Shown in pieces: positions 1-10,490 of a DNA stretch of 64,000 nucleotides. Under the pieces are notes generated by a model, which was not told where the DNA came from, did not search any database, and saw only the letters and a list, made by a program, of their open reading frames with translations. Numbering within the stretch: the first letter of the stretch is position 1; each line of letters begins with the position of its first letter. The translations under genes and the position numbers were made by a program. The DNA is taken from assembly GCA_039704465.1 (NCBI GenBank), contig JASFAU010000012.1, forward strand, positions 558,001 through 622,000, given 5' to 3'. Source of the stretch: Plasmodiophora brassicae. Its lineage: Eukaryota; Endomyxa; Phytomyxea; Plasmodiophorida; Plasmodiophoridae.

Positions 1-1449
1 ACGAAATTCGACCAAGGCAGTGGTAGGTGCGTCCAGCGCTCCCATTGCAACACGCGTTATCTCGCCGAAGCTTTGGAAATGCGACCGGATCATCTTCTCG
101 TTGGCGTACGTCTCAGGGATCCCACGAACGCACAACGTACGAGTCCGGTTGTCCAGAGTCATGGACTGGCGTCCAGTGATAGCACCACGCGCAGTGCCAC
201 GAGCACCTCGACCCCTTCCGCGTCCTCGAAACCCTCCTCGACCGCCATCGATAATGTTTCCGTGAGCGTCGATAATGCCATAGGCGGCGGCTTCCCGTTC
301 AGCCAGCGCAAGCTCTTCTTGGATTGACGGTGCTGCTTGAGCGCCAGCCGCAGAGGCAGCCGGGGATGGCTCGTCCGGAACAGCAGGGAGCTCAGATAGC
401 TTCTTCTCGGCCTCGGCAACCTGCGATTCCAGGGTTGCTATCTGGGCCGCGCGCGCAGCGTTTTCTCCCGTCATGCTCTTCAGTTTGGACAGCATGTTCG
501 TTTTCGATGACAGATCGGCAGTCAAGCTCGCCCGTTCACGACGCGCCTGAGCTTCACGTTCTTGAGCACGAAGCGCCTGTCGACCAAATGAATCGTTAAT
601 ACCCAGGACGATAACGGGACAATGTCGTACCTCGGCCGCCTCATCAGACTCAGCAGCGAGGTCGCTAGCCAACCGGGCACTCTTGTCCATTGGATCATAG
701 CGTGCCCAGTACACCCGGATGAACCGATTGTTGGCGACCGCCTCCGGGCAGCCCAGCGCCGCTTTCGCCTGCTCGTGCGTCTTGAACTGTATAAACGCCT
801 TGCATTGATCGGCTTTGATCTGCAGGTTGACAATCTCGCCGAACCGCGAGAAGTGAGCCGATAGAGTCGCCAGATTGTTCAGGTGCGGCGGTACGTTCGA
901 CACGAACAAGTTCGTCGGTTTGTGCGGGTGCTGTGGCGATGGACCGCCACCATTCATCGACGTCGACGGCCGTCGTTGACGAGGGTGCCCGTGATCATCT
1001 CCATGCCTAGGACGTGGCCCATATGGACCTGACATAGGTCCGCGATAATCGATGAACGTCGAACCGCGATCCATGGGATCGTAGCGATCGCGACGGCGAT
1101 CATCGTCATATCGGCGTTTGGTGCCACGACGATCGTATGGCGCATGACGGCCAGGAGACGAAGAGCGCCGAGGCGGAGACGTCGGTGCCGGAGCGACCGA
1201 CTGTTGCTGCTGTTTGTCGAAGTCGGAAATAACTGTGAACAGGTCATCGACGAACGCGGACGTCTGCGAACCTAGGAACTCATCCAGCTCTTTGGCGCAC
1301 GATTCGCGCAGCGCGCTCGCTGGCTGATCCCGCTGCAGCAACGCAAGAATGTACGTCGATAATGCGTCCGGATCGGCATCGCAGATCTTCGGCAGACGAT
1401 CGTGTAGATGCCGTCTAACCGGCTCGACGATGGCTGCGGCTAGCGTCAT
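1..1449 (-). CDS. RBM26/RBM27-type RNA-binding protein (PWI-like domain plus two RRMs), 3' end outside window
   Basis: The protein starts at the ATG at 1449 and runs off the left edge. The first ~70 residues form the PWI-like helical domain of RBM26/27: 'KICDADPDALSTYILALL' followed by 'CAKELDEFLGSQTSAFVDDL'. An Arg/Asp/Ser-rich linker follows. RRM1 ('NLFVSNVPPHLNNL', 'CKAFIQFKT') lies near 910-690. A charged coiled coil and an Arg-Gly-rich patch ('GRGRGRG') come next, then a second RRM ('TLCVRGIPETY...', '...ALVEF') cut by the window edge. One 54-nt GT-AG intron at 577-630 restores the frame between RRM1 and the coiled coil. The animal relatives are nuclear proteins of the exosome-targeting/poly(A) RNA-decay pathway. 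Role here is by homology. A CCCH finger, present in animal RBM26, was not seen. Confidence 0.82.
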   Translation of the reverse strand, partial: MTLAAAIVEPVRRHLHDRLPKICDADPDALSTYILALLQRDQPASALRESCAKELDEFLGSQTSAFVDDLFTVISDFDKQQQQSVAPAPTSPPRRSSSPGRHAPYDRRGTKRRYDDDRRRDRYDPMDRGSTFIDYRGPMSGPYGPRPRHGDDHGHPRQRRPSTSMNGGGPSPQHPHKPTNLFVSNVPPHLNNLATLSAHFSRFGEIVNLQIKADQCKAFIQFKTHEQAKAALGCPEAVANNRFIRVYWARYDPMDKSARLASDLAAESDEAAEVRHCPVIVLGINDSFGRQALRAQEREAQARRERASLTADLSSKTNMLSKLKSMTGENAARAAQIATLESQVAEAEKKLSELPAVPDEPSPAASAAGAQAAPSIQEELALAEREAAAYGIIDAHGNIIDGGRGGFRGRGRGRGARGTARGAITGRQSMTLDNRTRTLCVRGIPETYANEKMIRSHFQSFGEITRVAMGALDAPTTALVEFR

Positions 1450-1700
1450 GCTTCGTCGTCTGCCGCGCACCGCGCGACGCACTCCGTCCGTCACGGCACA
1501 ACTACCGGTATGCAATTTGCGCAGTGTCCCACCACGGGTAAATGCCCGCGTATGTGGTCACGTGCGAATACGTGAAGAGCCAGTGCACATAGCCCACCTA
1601 CCCAGGATTATACGCATGTCGAGCATACGGAGAGTACACCATACTGCACATTGTGACATATTCAGGACGGAGTGTCTACCCGGAACGATCCATGGATTTA

Positions 1701-2792
1701 TTAGGCTGCCATCTGCGGCCTAGTGTCGTCATCGTTGTCGTGCCCATCACTACAGGTTGCATTTTCGGTGTCGGGCTCGGAGTCATCATCATTACCACAC
1801 TGATATGAACTGGACCTGTCTGTGCCAGGTTCAGCATCCCAGTTCGGGATACTGTCCCCCGCTTCTGAGGTGAACGCTACGTATTTCTTGCCAAAGATGG
1901 CCGTCCCTACACGAACTTGGGTGGCTCCGTATGCGATCTGTTTGTTCCGTTAACAGGTGCAAATCAACAATCTACCAGATGTGCGTACCGTGTCTTCGAA
2001 GTTGGTCGAGTTTCCCAGAGACAATATTAGGTCATTCTCCTCGAGTTTGAGGGCGGCGGAAAGCTCGGCGCGTACGGCTTGTAGAATACGGTAACACTTG
2101 CGACTTTTTGCGATCCCCATGATGCCGCGAAATCGTAACGATTTACACTTCCTATGGACGTGATGAGCCAGCAAGAGGCTCTGTTCAACCGTGCACCCGG
2201 AATCAGCTGCGCATTGAGCCGTCAGTATAACCATGCTCCGGAAGAGGCCCCTGTCCCTACCAGGCTCCGGCCCAGTTCTCACTTGGACCAGCACGTCCAT
2301 CACCTTATCCTTATACAGATGTGACTTCGATACTGACGGCCGACTTATGAGCAACAATGTGTCCGGGTCGAACAAACGTGTCCGTACCAGCTCTCTGCAA
2401 GCTGTCGGCGACGTTTATGCTTGGTACGGTTTCAACCATTGCAATATTCTTGCATTTGACGAGAGCCTTGCAGACCGCGCTGTTCTTCAGGTGGCCGATG
2501 AAATGCCACTCACAATCATCGGGCAATGCTTCACATTTTGCACGAAGCTCAGACGCGTGAAGCTCACCGAATTTTCTCTGCCGCCGGCATCAGTCCATAC
2601 GTCTTCGGGCGCCACAGGTGGCGTTCATATTACCTGCCCGGCAGTATACGCCTGTAAGATCGCCGCTCTCGCCTTGCTCATGGATACAGCAATGAGCTCC
2701 ACCTGCGTCTGCTTCTGCGTCGATGCAGCCATCGCCGACGCTATCCTGTCGCGGACAGCCTGCAGCGAGAGAGGGATCGTTGACTTCAGCAT
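1701..2792 (-). CDS. Degenerate paralogue of the PLP homeostasis protein (PLPBP/YggS) lacking the PLP lysine
   Basis: Five exons joined by four introns restore a YggS-family protein. The fold signatures are 'ALPDDCEWHFIGHLKNS', 'VMDVLVQVRTG', 'ADSGCTVEQSLLLA', 'LRFRGIMGIA' and 'GATQVRVGTAIFG', followed by an acidic tail. In place of the family's 'AVSK' at the PLP Schiff-base lysine it has 'IAVSMSKA', so the lysine position is methionine. The next block, 'FGENYxxE' in the family, is 'FGELHASE', and 'SMGMSDDFE' has become 'SLGNSTNFE'. Introns fall at the same places as in the intact copy at 6670-7728, so the two are paralogues. Frames are open and splice sites usable, so this looks like an expressed pseudo-enzyme and not junk. 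Start chosen as the first ATG before the 'LQAVRDRI' helix. Confidence 0.75.
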
Positions 2793-3068
2793 CGCGTTGC
2801 CAATCGAACTGACGCCGCACTGATGTCCGTGAGCGACTCTCGCACGCCGTGACCTTCACCCGTCCAGGTCGGGAACCTTCCCACCTGTCACTACACAGAA
2901 GGAGGGCATGGAACATATAGACATCTGTTCCATTATGCGCTATATTACTCAGTTTCCTGTTGCATTGCGGGAATTGTTCGCGATGGGTGTCGGAGTCTGG
3001 CAGGCACTTGAGCGTGGGTGGTGGCCGAGCCCGGCCGCTGAGTCGTCGTCACAGGACAATCATCTGCG

Positions 3069-3823
3069 ATGGGGAACGTCGTCTCCTGGATTTCCAGTTT
3101 CTGGCAGCTCGAACTGGAGATGGCGATTCTGGGCCTTCAGAACGCAGGCAAGAGCTCACTCGTCAGTCTCATAGCAGGAAACGATGCCGATGGTATGGTG
3201 TACGAGCAACAAGCCTTCTTTGGACTCTCTTACAGTAGTACACGGTTCAGATGTTATTGTCCCTACGGTGGGATACCACTTCGAAAGAATTGTCAAGGGA
3301 AATGTCACATTGAAGGTCGTAGTACATCGTCAGCAGTTTGTGACATGAAGCTAACTGGTCTCACGACAGGTGTGGGACCTGGGAGGGTCACCCCGGTTCC
3401 GTGAAATGTGGCCTCGATATGTTCGCGGCGCTCACGTCGTAGTCTTCGTCGTGGACAGCGCCAACGCTGGCGAAATGTCCATTGCAAAACAGGAATTGCA
3501 TGCCATCATGAGTCACCCGCGCATGAAACATAGTACTGATGAGCGCCCGTTATTCCACCGAACCCAACATGACTTGCCCTTCAGTCCCTGTGCTTGTCAT
3601 GGCGAACAAGTCCGACCTGCCACACGCCAGTGCACCGGAACGTGTCGGCGAGCAGCTGTAAGCGCGCTTGTTCGCGTTCACATCTCACCGCTCTGACCCA
3701 TTTATGGACAGCGATCTTCCGAAACTTGAAGCTCATCGTGATGTTGCCTTAGTGTCAGCGTCGTGCAAGACACGCGAAAACATCGACTCTATTCTTAAGT
3801 TTCTCATGGAATATTCGGAATGA
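3069..3823 (+). CDS. Arl8-like small GTPase with unusual switch II (Gln to Ser)
   Basis: Four introns separate five exons, giving a protein of about 180 residues. G1 is 'GLQNAGKSS', G2 threonine is in 'IVPTVGYHFERIVKGNVTLK', G3 is 'WDLGGSPRF', G4 is 'NKSD' and G5 is 'SASCK'. The spacing and the 'FREMWPRYVRGAHVVVFVVDSA' block match Arl8, which places lysosomes and late endosomes on microtubules. Two things are odd. The catalytic glutamine of 'DxGGQ' is Ser. The N terminus 'MGNVVS' fits an N-myristoylation site, whereas canonical Arl8 lacks Gly2 and is N-acetylated. Another Arf-like subfamily is possible, but the KGN...K and PRYxRG segments favour Arl8. Confidence 0.82.
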
Positions 3824-4050
3824 CAATACAGGGCGATCCCGCGACACCTTTGCAGGACAGACGTCGTTTCCTGCTTTTGAGAGCGGTACCCTAGCCCAGT
3901 GGGCGAGCATATCCGGCACAGTACCCCCCGATACCCCATGACGTGCCCATTAATTACCTAGTTAACCTACCTACGTAGAGGCCCCCAAGGCCTTGCACTG
4001 TGTGATCCGTCACCTTGACTGAACGGGGCCCGGGCGGTGCGCGCGCAGAA

Positions 4051-6530
4051 ATGCTTCGTTCTCGTAAGGCCGATGAGGACGAGGAAGCCCGCGACCAAGC
4101 GGAGCAGGACGACGGCACCACTGTCGAGCTACTGGGCGTACACGCGTCCGAACGACGTCTTCCGAATTTGAGGGACCTGTTTATCAACAGTCACGACAAG
4201 GTTGCCAACGTCACGGCCGAGCCCACGTCCGGAGGCATTCAGGTGGGGCCACCGTTGCCGGCAACCAAAAGGGGTAGCGGGTCGGGGAGTGAAGAGGACA
4301 AAGGGGTCGCTACTGATGACGATGAGGCCAATCGCTGGGAAAAAACGTTAAAGTTCAGCGTCGTCCGGGCGCTGCCTGGGAACACGGTGACCGGAAAGCG
4401 GTCGCCTTGGCACACGGTGTCGTTGTTCGAGGAGAAACGAAAGACGAGATGGTCCTGGGTGATGCATCGGATGGCACGATGCATGAGGACGAATCAGCTC
4501 GCCATTATGCTGATGGTAATGTCGTTTGTCCTGGGCGCCAGCTTCTATTTCTACGATCCCAATTTCCTGATCGTCCGAGCCAAAGCGTGGATGGCTTTCG
4601 CCATGCCCGGTACGGAGTCGGCCGTCTCTGACAATCTGTATTTAAGATCACGCGCAGGTCTGGTCACGCTCGTTTACTTGGGGTGCGGGATTATCGAGTT
4701 CGCGTTCATGTCGTCGATTGAGTATATTCCACACCGTCCGCCGTGGCTTGTGTATATCGCGTTCAATGCGTCATCGAATTGGCTTCGCGTGATACTCTTG
4801 TTCGCTTCTCTGGATTGGTTCCTGATTTCCTGGTGGGAAGGGTAACCGATTCGCGTGTGCCTCTGGTCGTGCTGTCTCTAACAAGCGGACTGGGGTGTTT
4901 GTAGACATGGCGGTCCTGGTCCATCGACCACCTCCTTCGTTAAGCACGTGCTACAGGCGGTCTACGTTATCATTGGCTCGCTCGTTGTGAGAAATATCGT
5001 CCTGAAGGTCATCGAACGGAACCTTGCTTGGAAGTCGTTCGGGAAGACTGTTGAGGACATGCACTTCTTGGAGCGCATCGTCATTGATGCGCTATGCTGC
5101 ACGGACAATGTTGTGTCCAGCGATCTTCTGAAGAAACGTCTCAGTGACATCGCAGAGGAGCACTTCATGAAGAAAGTCGAAGATCTGAGGACCACAGCAT
5201 TATCGTTGCCGCTCGATCAAGTTGGCTCGGGGCGGTCTTGGGCGTATTCAAGTGAGGCTCGCGTTGAGTTATCAAATGAGAACGAGGTATGTACCCGAAA
5301 CATGCTGTCGGCGCTGTTCTAATTGCTGACGTAGTTGACAATGATGGCGAATGTTATCTTCGACAACCTGATCAGTGAAAAGGACTCGAACTATATCACG
5401 CTTAGTGACTGGTGCGAGATCTTCATGGTAATCGTGTGTGCAACTCCCGTGGCAACTGTTTAACACCAGGTGTTGCAGAACGATAGGAAGCTGGCCAAAC
5501 GATCGTTTCGTCTACTCTTTTCGGATGACTCTTCTGTCGAGGAGAAACGCCGCATCGATTCGAATGACTTTGTTTCGGCTATGCAACGCTTCCGTTTGCG
5601 TCGGTCCGCTCTAGTGGGTCGACTCACCAGTTTCTTCAACCTATCTGGGTTGATTGAAACTGCGACGAAATCGGTGTTCTGGGTCTGTATGATTTTCGTG
5701 ATTACAAGCGTGTTTCAGCTGGAATTCCAGGTATAGAAAGAAGGTGTAAGCAATCGCGCTCTTGAACTGATGTTGGGTCAATTTGCCATCTAGAATTTGA
5801 TGGTCGTTCTTTCCACGTTGATCTTCTCATTCTCGTTTGCCACCAGCAAATCGATTAGTCGCATCGTGGGTATGTTTCGACAATCACGTTGTACCGGCGC
5901 TCCTCTAAGAACCATGCCTGGCTGTGTAGAATGCATTGTTTTCGTCTTCGGCAGCAAGCCGTTCGCGGTCAACGACATCGTGATGATTGAAGGAAAGCCT
6001 TACACCGTGGTCCAAATCGGTGCCTAATCGTGTGGACCGGCGACCCAGCCGCTGTGCTTATTCTGCCACTGATAGGTTTGCTGGAGACAAGGCTTCGCGA
6101 CCCTGCGAACAAAATCACGAGAATGTCGAACCAGCGTCTGTGCGACCAGGACATCTTGAATCTGTCGTACGGCCCCGAGTGCGCCATCAGTATTATCAAG
6201 ACCGAGATCTCCATCAGCACGCCACTCGAGCAGCTAGAGCGCCTGCGCCAATCCATCCTCAGCTACACCATGCGGAACCCGCAGCACTGGAAACCGCGGG
6301 TCAACATCCACGTTTCCGACATCACGCAGGCGAACGCGGTGCTCCTCGAACTGCGAGTCGAGTCCAAGATCGCCTGGCGCGAACCCGGGTCGTTCCGTTC
6401 CGCCGACTTTGGCCTGCGGAAGCACGTCTGTGCCAAGCTCGTCAAACTCGGCATCCAGTACGCGTCGCCGAGGCATCCCGTCATCATCACCGCGGACGCG
6501 GGCGCGTCGCCTGCCGCCCAACCCTTCTAG
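4051..6530 (+). CDS. MscS-like mechanosensitive ion channel (plant/fungal MSL type)
   Basis: A long charged cytosolic N terminus precedes several hydrophobic segments (for example 'LAIMLMVMSFVLGASFYFY', 'AGLVTLVYLGCGIIEFAFM', 'VYIAFNASSNWLRVILLFA'). A cytosolic loop follows ('DSNYITLSDWCEIFMVLQND'), then more helices and the MscS core: a pore-lining helix ('MVVLSTLIFSFSFATSKS') and the beta domain ('CIVFVFGSKPFAVNDIVMIEG'). At least six short introns must be removed. The last exon encodes the vestibule ('GPECAISIIKTEISISTP'). These channels release osmolytes at membranes under tension. Fungal members carry an EF-hand before the pore. The equivalent loop here does not have a canonical EF-hand. 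The first in-frame ATG is at 4051. Confidence 0.85.
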
Positions 6531-6669
6531 CTACCTTACATGTACATGGGCTTCCCGCAGGTTCCGCGTCTTGTCCTGCAGTTAGTGGTCGTAGCTGCAG
6601 ACTGCAGAGCCAGAGGGTAGTTGGTCAGTCGCGGAGTGGCGCTGCTGCGCGACGGTCGTTGCTGTCGGT

Positions 6670-7728
6670 ATGCCGCCCAACGTGTACGAGAATGTGAGAA
6701 GCGTGCTGCAGCGGATATCGGCGGCGTCGGCCATGTCGCCTGGGAGGCAGGGCGTGTCACTCGTAGCGGTGTCGAAGAGCAAGCCGGCGGCGGCGATCCG
6801 CGAAGCGTACCGCGCTGGCCAGGTGAGCGACCTCGTCGGTCAGGGTGGCGCATGGTGACGCCTGACTGGTCCCGGTAGCGCGTGTTTGGAGAGAACTATA
6901 TCAACGAGATGAGGAACAAGCAGGACATGCTTCGGGATCTGGACGACCTGGAATGGCATTTCATCGGGCACCTGCAGATGAACAAGTGTAAGAAACTGGT
7001 GCGGTGCCCCAGATTATCGTGCGTGCAGTCGGTCGACTCGATCCGCGTTGCCAACAAGCTCCAGCAGGCCTGTATGATCACGCGTGCGCGGTCGTATTTT
7101 CCTGATACTGATCACCGTTTGCCATCAGGTCACTACTGGCCGCCGCTGTCGAAGGCTATTCTAGATGTGTTCATCCAAGTTAAGACCTCTGAAGAGAACA
7201 GTAGGCGCCTCGGGTTGTTGTGGTGCGCTGGTCGCTGCTCATGGCATTGTCAGCGAAATCGGGTTGCACGATCGAGAACCTCCTGCCATTGGCCTGGAAC
7301 ATTGTGCGCATGTGCCCTCGACTCAGGCTGGCCGGCCTGATGACCATCGGGGAATACGGCGACGACACGTGCTTCGACAGACTCGCGGCGTGCCGTTCGG
7401 AGGTGGCCAATTCGCTTGGCATGGCCGAAGACGAACTCCACCTGTCTATGGGCATGTCCGACGACTTCGAAACGGCGGTACGCGTGCGACCGCAATTCAT
7501 TGTCCAGCGGCGTGCCTGAAGCGTTGAACGCGTTAGATCCGGTATGGCGCGACGACTGTCCGTGTCGGGACGACGATCTTCGGGCCTCGTCACGAGATCT
7601 ACCGCCCGTCGTCAGACGAGCCCGATGACGGCGCCACGGCGGCGAATGACGAATCGGACGAGAACGACGATCACGACGACGACAAATCGAACGAGGACGA
7701 CGATCCGAAGAATAAAGCGGATATGTAG
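6670..7728 (+). CDS. PLPBP: Pyridoxal phosphate homeostasis protein (PLPBP/YggS family)
   Basis: Four introns are removed to give a complete YggS-family TIM barrel. The PLP lysine is present in 'VSLVAVSKSKP', followed by 'RVFGENYINE', 'EWHFIGHLQMNK', 'LDVFIQVKTSEEN', 'KSGCTIEN', 'LRLAGLMTIGEY', 'HLSMGMSDDFETA' and 'RYGATTVRVGTTIFG'. These are the cofactor and phosphate contacts of the family. A 40-residue Asp/Asn/Glu-rich tail after 'PRHEIYRP' is not typical and is shared in character with the degenerate paralogue at 1701-2792. The protein binds PLP without catalysis and buffers free vitamin B6 and amino-acid pools. Confidence 0.92.
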
Positions 7729-7853
7729 ATTTGCATGATGTCCATGAGCGAGCAGAGAAGGCGGCGGCCCCGTATTTGCGGCGAGGTGAACGGGTGCGCG
7801 CGCGCGGTGTTTGTCGGGGCGGCCCTGAATTGCCAGCGGCGACGACGCCCGCC

Positions 7854-8134
7854 ATGCCTAGCGACGCCGAGGTGAAGCGTCGCGAGCTGCGCCTGGTCGA
7901 GGAGCTGCACGCCTGTACGGTGTCGCTGCACGTCGAGCTGAAGGCGATGCGCGACGCCATGGAGCTGCTGGCGGGGCAGACGCAGAGTCCGTCCGGCCGG
8001 CCCCATCGCATCCGATGCGTCGCGACTGACCGTTCGGATTGCACGCAGAGATGGCGCACGTCATGGGGAGCTGGACGACCGTCTTCGACGTCATGCAATC
8101 GCCACCCGACGAGACGTTCCTGCAGCATTCCTGA
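7854..8134 (+). CDS. DASH (Dam1) complex subunit Dad2-like
   Basis: Two exons (7854-7986 and 8049-8134) give 72 residues. A helical 'KRRELRLVEELHACTVSL' segment is followed, after a 62-nt intron, by 'KMAHVMGSWTTVFDVMQS'. This matches the Dad2 pattern of an N-terminal coiled coil and a '(E/S)VA.VL.NWQNVL..I'-like C-terminal helix. Dad2 is a structural subunit of the ring complex coupling kinetochores to microtubules. Size and domain order fit. The protein is short, so the match rests on a few positions. It lies between PLPBP and RAD1 on the same strand. Confidence 0.6.
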
Positions 8135-8301
8135 TCATGTCTATTAAAACGTCGTTGACGCGTCACGAGTGAACCACTGCTTCCGTTAGAGCGGCCAATT
8201 GGTCCCGAGCAGGGTGGAGATGGTTCCCAATTTGCAACGACGTTTCGTGGTGGTGCTTTCGTCGTTTGTGGAGCGGCCGCAATTTCCACGCGGTGCTCGT
8301 G

Positions 8302-9442
8302 ATGGACGACGGTGTCGATGCACCGGAAGTGGCGTTCAAGATGGGGTCCTCTGCAACGCTGTCGTCGATGGTGCCTGCTCTCGTGACCGAACTGAGCAAC
8401 GTCGGTGATGACAGCTGGTATCGGCGTTAGGTGGCGGCGTTGCTGTTCGACAAGAAGGACACCGTCGGCATGATCCGCTTCAACAAGAAGAACATCCTGA
8501 TTGCAGTGGAGAAGGCGAAAGCCATACAGGTACTGCACTGTCTGCCTGCTGCGCCTAAAATTCGTGGTTCAACGCTGCTGATGTTGACAGGGTCGAGCAT
8601 ATCTGCAGCCGGAAACGCTGATCGATTACGAACTGGCAAGCGATTCGGTCGAACTGACCGTGAACCTGACGGTCCTGTACCGGTGCCTGACAGTGTTCGG
8701 CGACAAGTCCCATTTCGAGTTCTCGTATTGTGGGTTTGGTCATCCCATCGTGCTTGTGTATGTTGTTCTGCCCTTTTGTGTTAGCGCGTTTGCGAACTAA
8801 CCGGCGGCGTCGACTGCTCAGGCTGGAGGACCAGGGCATCGTAACGCAATGTAAAATCAACACGTTGGATGAAGTTCTGATGGCGAACTTCGGGTTCAGG
8901 ACGTACCCCGTCGTCAATCGCGTGGTGATGAAGGTTCGTGCCCGATGTGTGAGAGTGGGCCCTTTCTGACGTGCTCGTACGCAGTCTTCATTCCTTCGAG
9001 ACGCTCTTGGCGAGATGGACGTCCCTGGATCGACGTCGATTGACGTGACAATGTCATCTTCACCGACGTTTATCAAGTTTGCATCGCATGGAACGGGCGC
9101 CGTCTGTGAGGTATCCGAATTCCTTCAGGGTGCTCTATGTCAGGTCGGTGATCTGACGCACGGAAGATGGAGTTTCCCGACGACCCAGACATCTTTTCTG
9201 TGCTGGAATGCAAGAAGAGCGTTACTGTCCGGTACAACATCCAGCTGATCCGCCTGACGATGAAGGCGCTCGCCCTGGCGGAGCAGACGCACCTCCGGAT
9301 GAACGAACAGGGCATGCTGTTGATGCAGCACTCGTTCCGTCCCGACGATACCGTCAACGTCAAGAACTGGATCGATTTCATCCTGTGCCCGAACGTTGAC
9401 GACGATGATGACGATTCTGTTCATCGTGCCGCCGGCATCTGA
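8302..9442 (+). CDS. RAD1: DNA damage checkpoint clamp subunit RAD1 (9-1-1 complex)
   Basis: Five short introns are removed to give about 280 residues of the RAD1 sliding-clamp fold. Matches in order: 'FNKKNILIAVEKAKAIQ', 'RAYLQPETLIDYEL', 'VNLTVLYRCLTVFGDKS', 'SYCGFGHPIVLVLEDQG', 'IVTQCKINT', 'SSFLRDALGEMD' and the C-terminal strand set 'LRMNEQGMLLMQHSF'. RAD1 forms a heterotrimer with RAD9 and HUS1 that is loaded at DNA damage and activates the ATR-type checkpoint kinase. A C-terminal Asp run ('NVDDDDDD') is local to this sequence. Start taken at the first ATG before the first conserved strand. An earlier exon is possible. Confidence 0.87.
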
Positions 9443-9792
9443 TCACGTAGTACGTACATGTCGACATCATAAACCGTCGTCCGACGACGCACGGCATCAC
9501 TGAGGAAATCTTTCGCTTAAAAGGTATGAGAATCGGCCGACCCCGGACGATGGTTTATGATGCCGTGTCGCTCACGAGCCAGTTTCCCGCACCCAACGAT
9601 CGTCTCCTCGCCCTGGCCGGTCCCGAGACCGAGGCGCCTGTCTGAAGAGCGCGAAACACAAATAAACCCGCCCTGGCCGGATAGAGCAGGTCCACTACAT
9701 AGCAAGCACGCCCGCAGGTTCCAGCATCATCCATCGATTTTGTTTGACGTGCCCGTTGTGCGCCGGCGCAGTGCGGTGGCTTGAGACGCGCG
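9443..9792. other. Intergenic, 350 bases
   Basis: Holds a 42-codon ORF (from the ATG at 9527) that matches nothing I recognise, and an AATAAA-type signal near 9661. No convincing gene. Confidence 0.4.
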
Positions 9793-10345
9793 ATGACCGG
9801 TGCCAGTGACGAGGGCAGCTCTCTGTGCGACATTGCCGAACTGCGCCGCGAGCTACTCTTCGTCGAGTACTTCCACCTGCTGGACGAGACGCGTGCACTG
9901 CGGCACAGACTGCATCGCGCGTTGGCCGATGTATGTACGCGCCGCTCGTCGCTGCTGCACATGGCGTCCAGCTGATGGGTCCCGGTCGTCAGGGGTGGCT
10001 TGCTATGGCGGCGGTCCGGTACCGGGGCAGGCTGATCCTGCCGGACCTTCGTGACGATCAGACTGCATTGACTCGCGTGTAGGTCTGATCGTTGCCGCCA
10101 TCTTCGCGTTGGTCATAACCCCATATTTCGGCTGTAGGTCATTGGAACCCGAATTCACAACTGACAAGGACGATGAAGGCAGTTCAAAGGAAAGCACGGT
10201 TCGTCAGCGCAAACCCGTTCACCGACTTGTCCATGACGATGGACAAGCTGGTGAGCGGTCCCTCGTCAATGGCTCCCGTTCTTCAGTCAGACAAGCATTC
10301 GAGCTCGGTTGGATTTCAGCTATTGACATACTGCCGCTCGAATGA
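9793..10345 (+). CDS. Vma22/CCDC115-like V-ATPase assembly factor
   Basis: Spliced from at least three exons. The N-terminal helix 'LRRELLFVEYFHLLDETRAL' is followed by 'RLHRALADGWLAMAAVRYRG', the hallmark 'LH..L.DGWL.MA.ARY' of the CCDC115/Vma22 family. Then comes 'LPDLRDDQTALTRVSLEPE', a charged low-complexity linker, and a C-terminal helix 'SVRQAFELGWISAIDI' corresponding to the family's 'LRQAQ.SF..GL.LA.DI'. The family works at the ER as a chaperone for assembly of the membrane sector of the vacuolar proton pump. The canonical 'DPL.WFG.L.P' stretch before the last helix is not visible, so the final exon may be imperfectly placed. Confidence 0.6.
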
Positions 10346-10490
10346 CTTCAGCGTGTCGTAGCGTTGCAGGTTGTAATCCAGATGGCGCGCCTTCAATTAC
10401 GAATGGCCGAGACTCAGATCGCGTTCGGCAATGTTTCACAGTGAAATGTAATATTATCCATGGTCGAACGTGAGGGAAAGAAGGGTCTCC

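Noticed and set aside
3..20. 'KFDQG' on the + strand at the left edge, like the array tail motif KFNQG
   Set aside because: The minus strand here encodes an RRM strand ('ALVEF'), and no other family feature is nearby, so it is chance.
4015..4050. Upstream start of the MscS-like channel at 4015
   Set aside because: The codon there is TTG; the first ATG in frame is at 4051.
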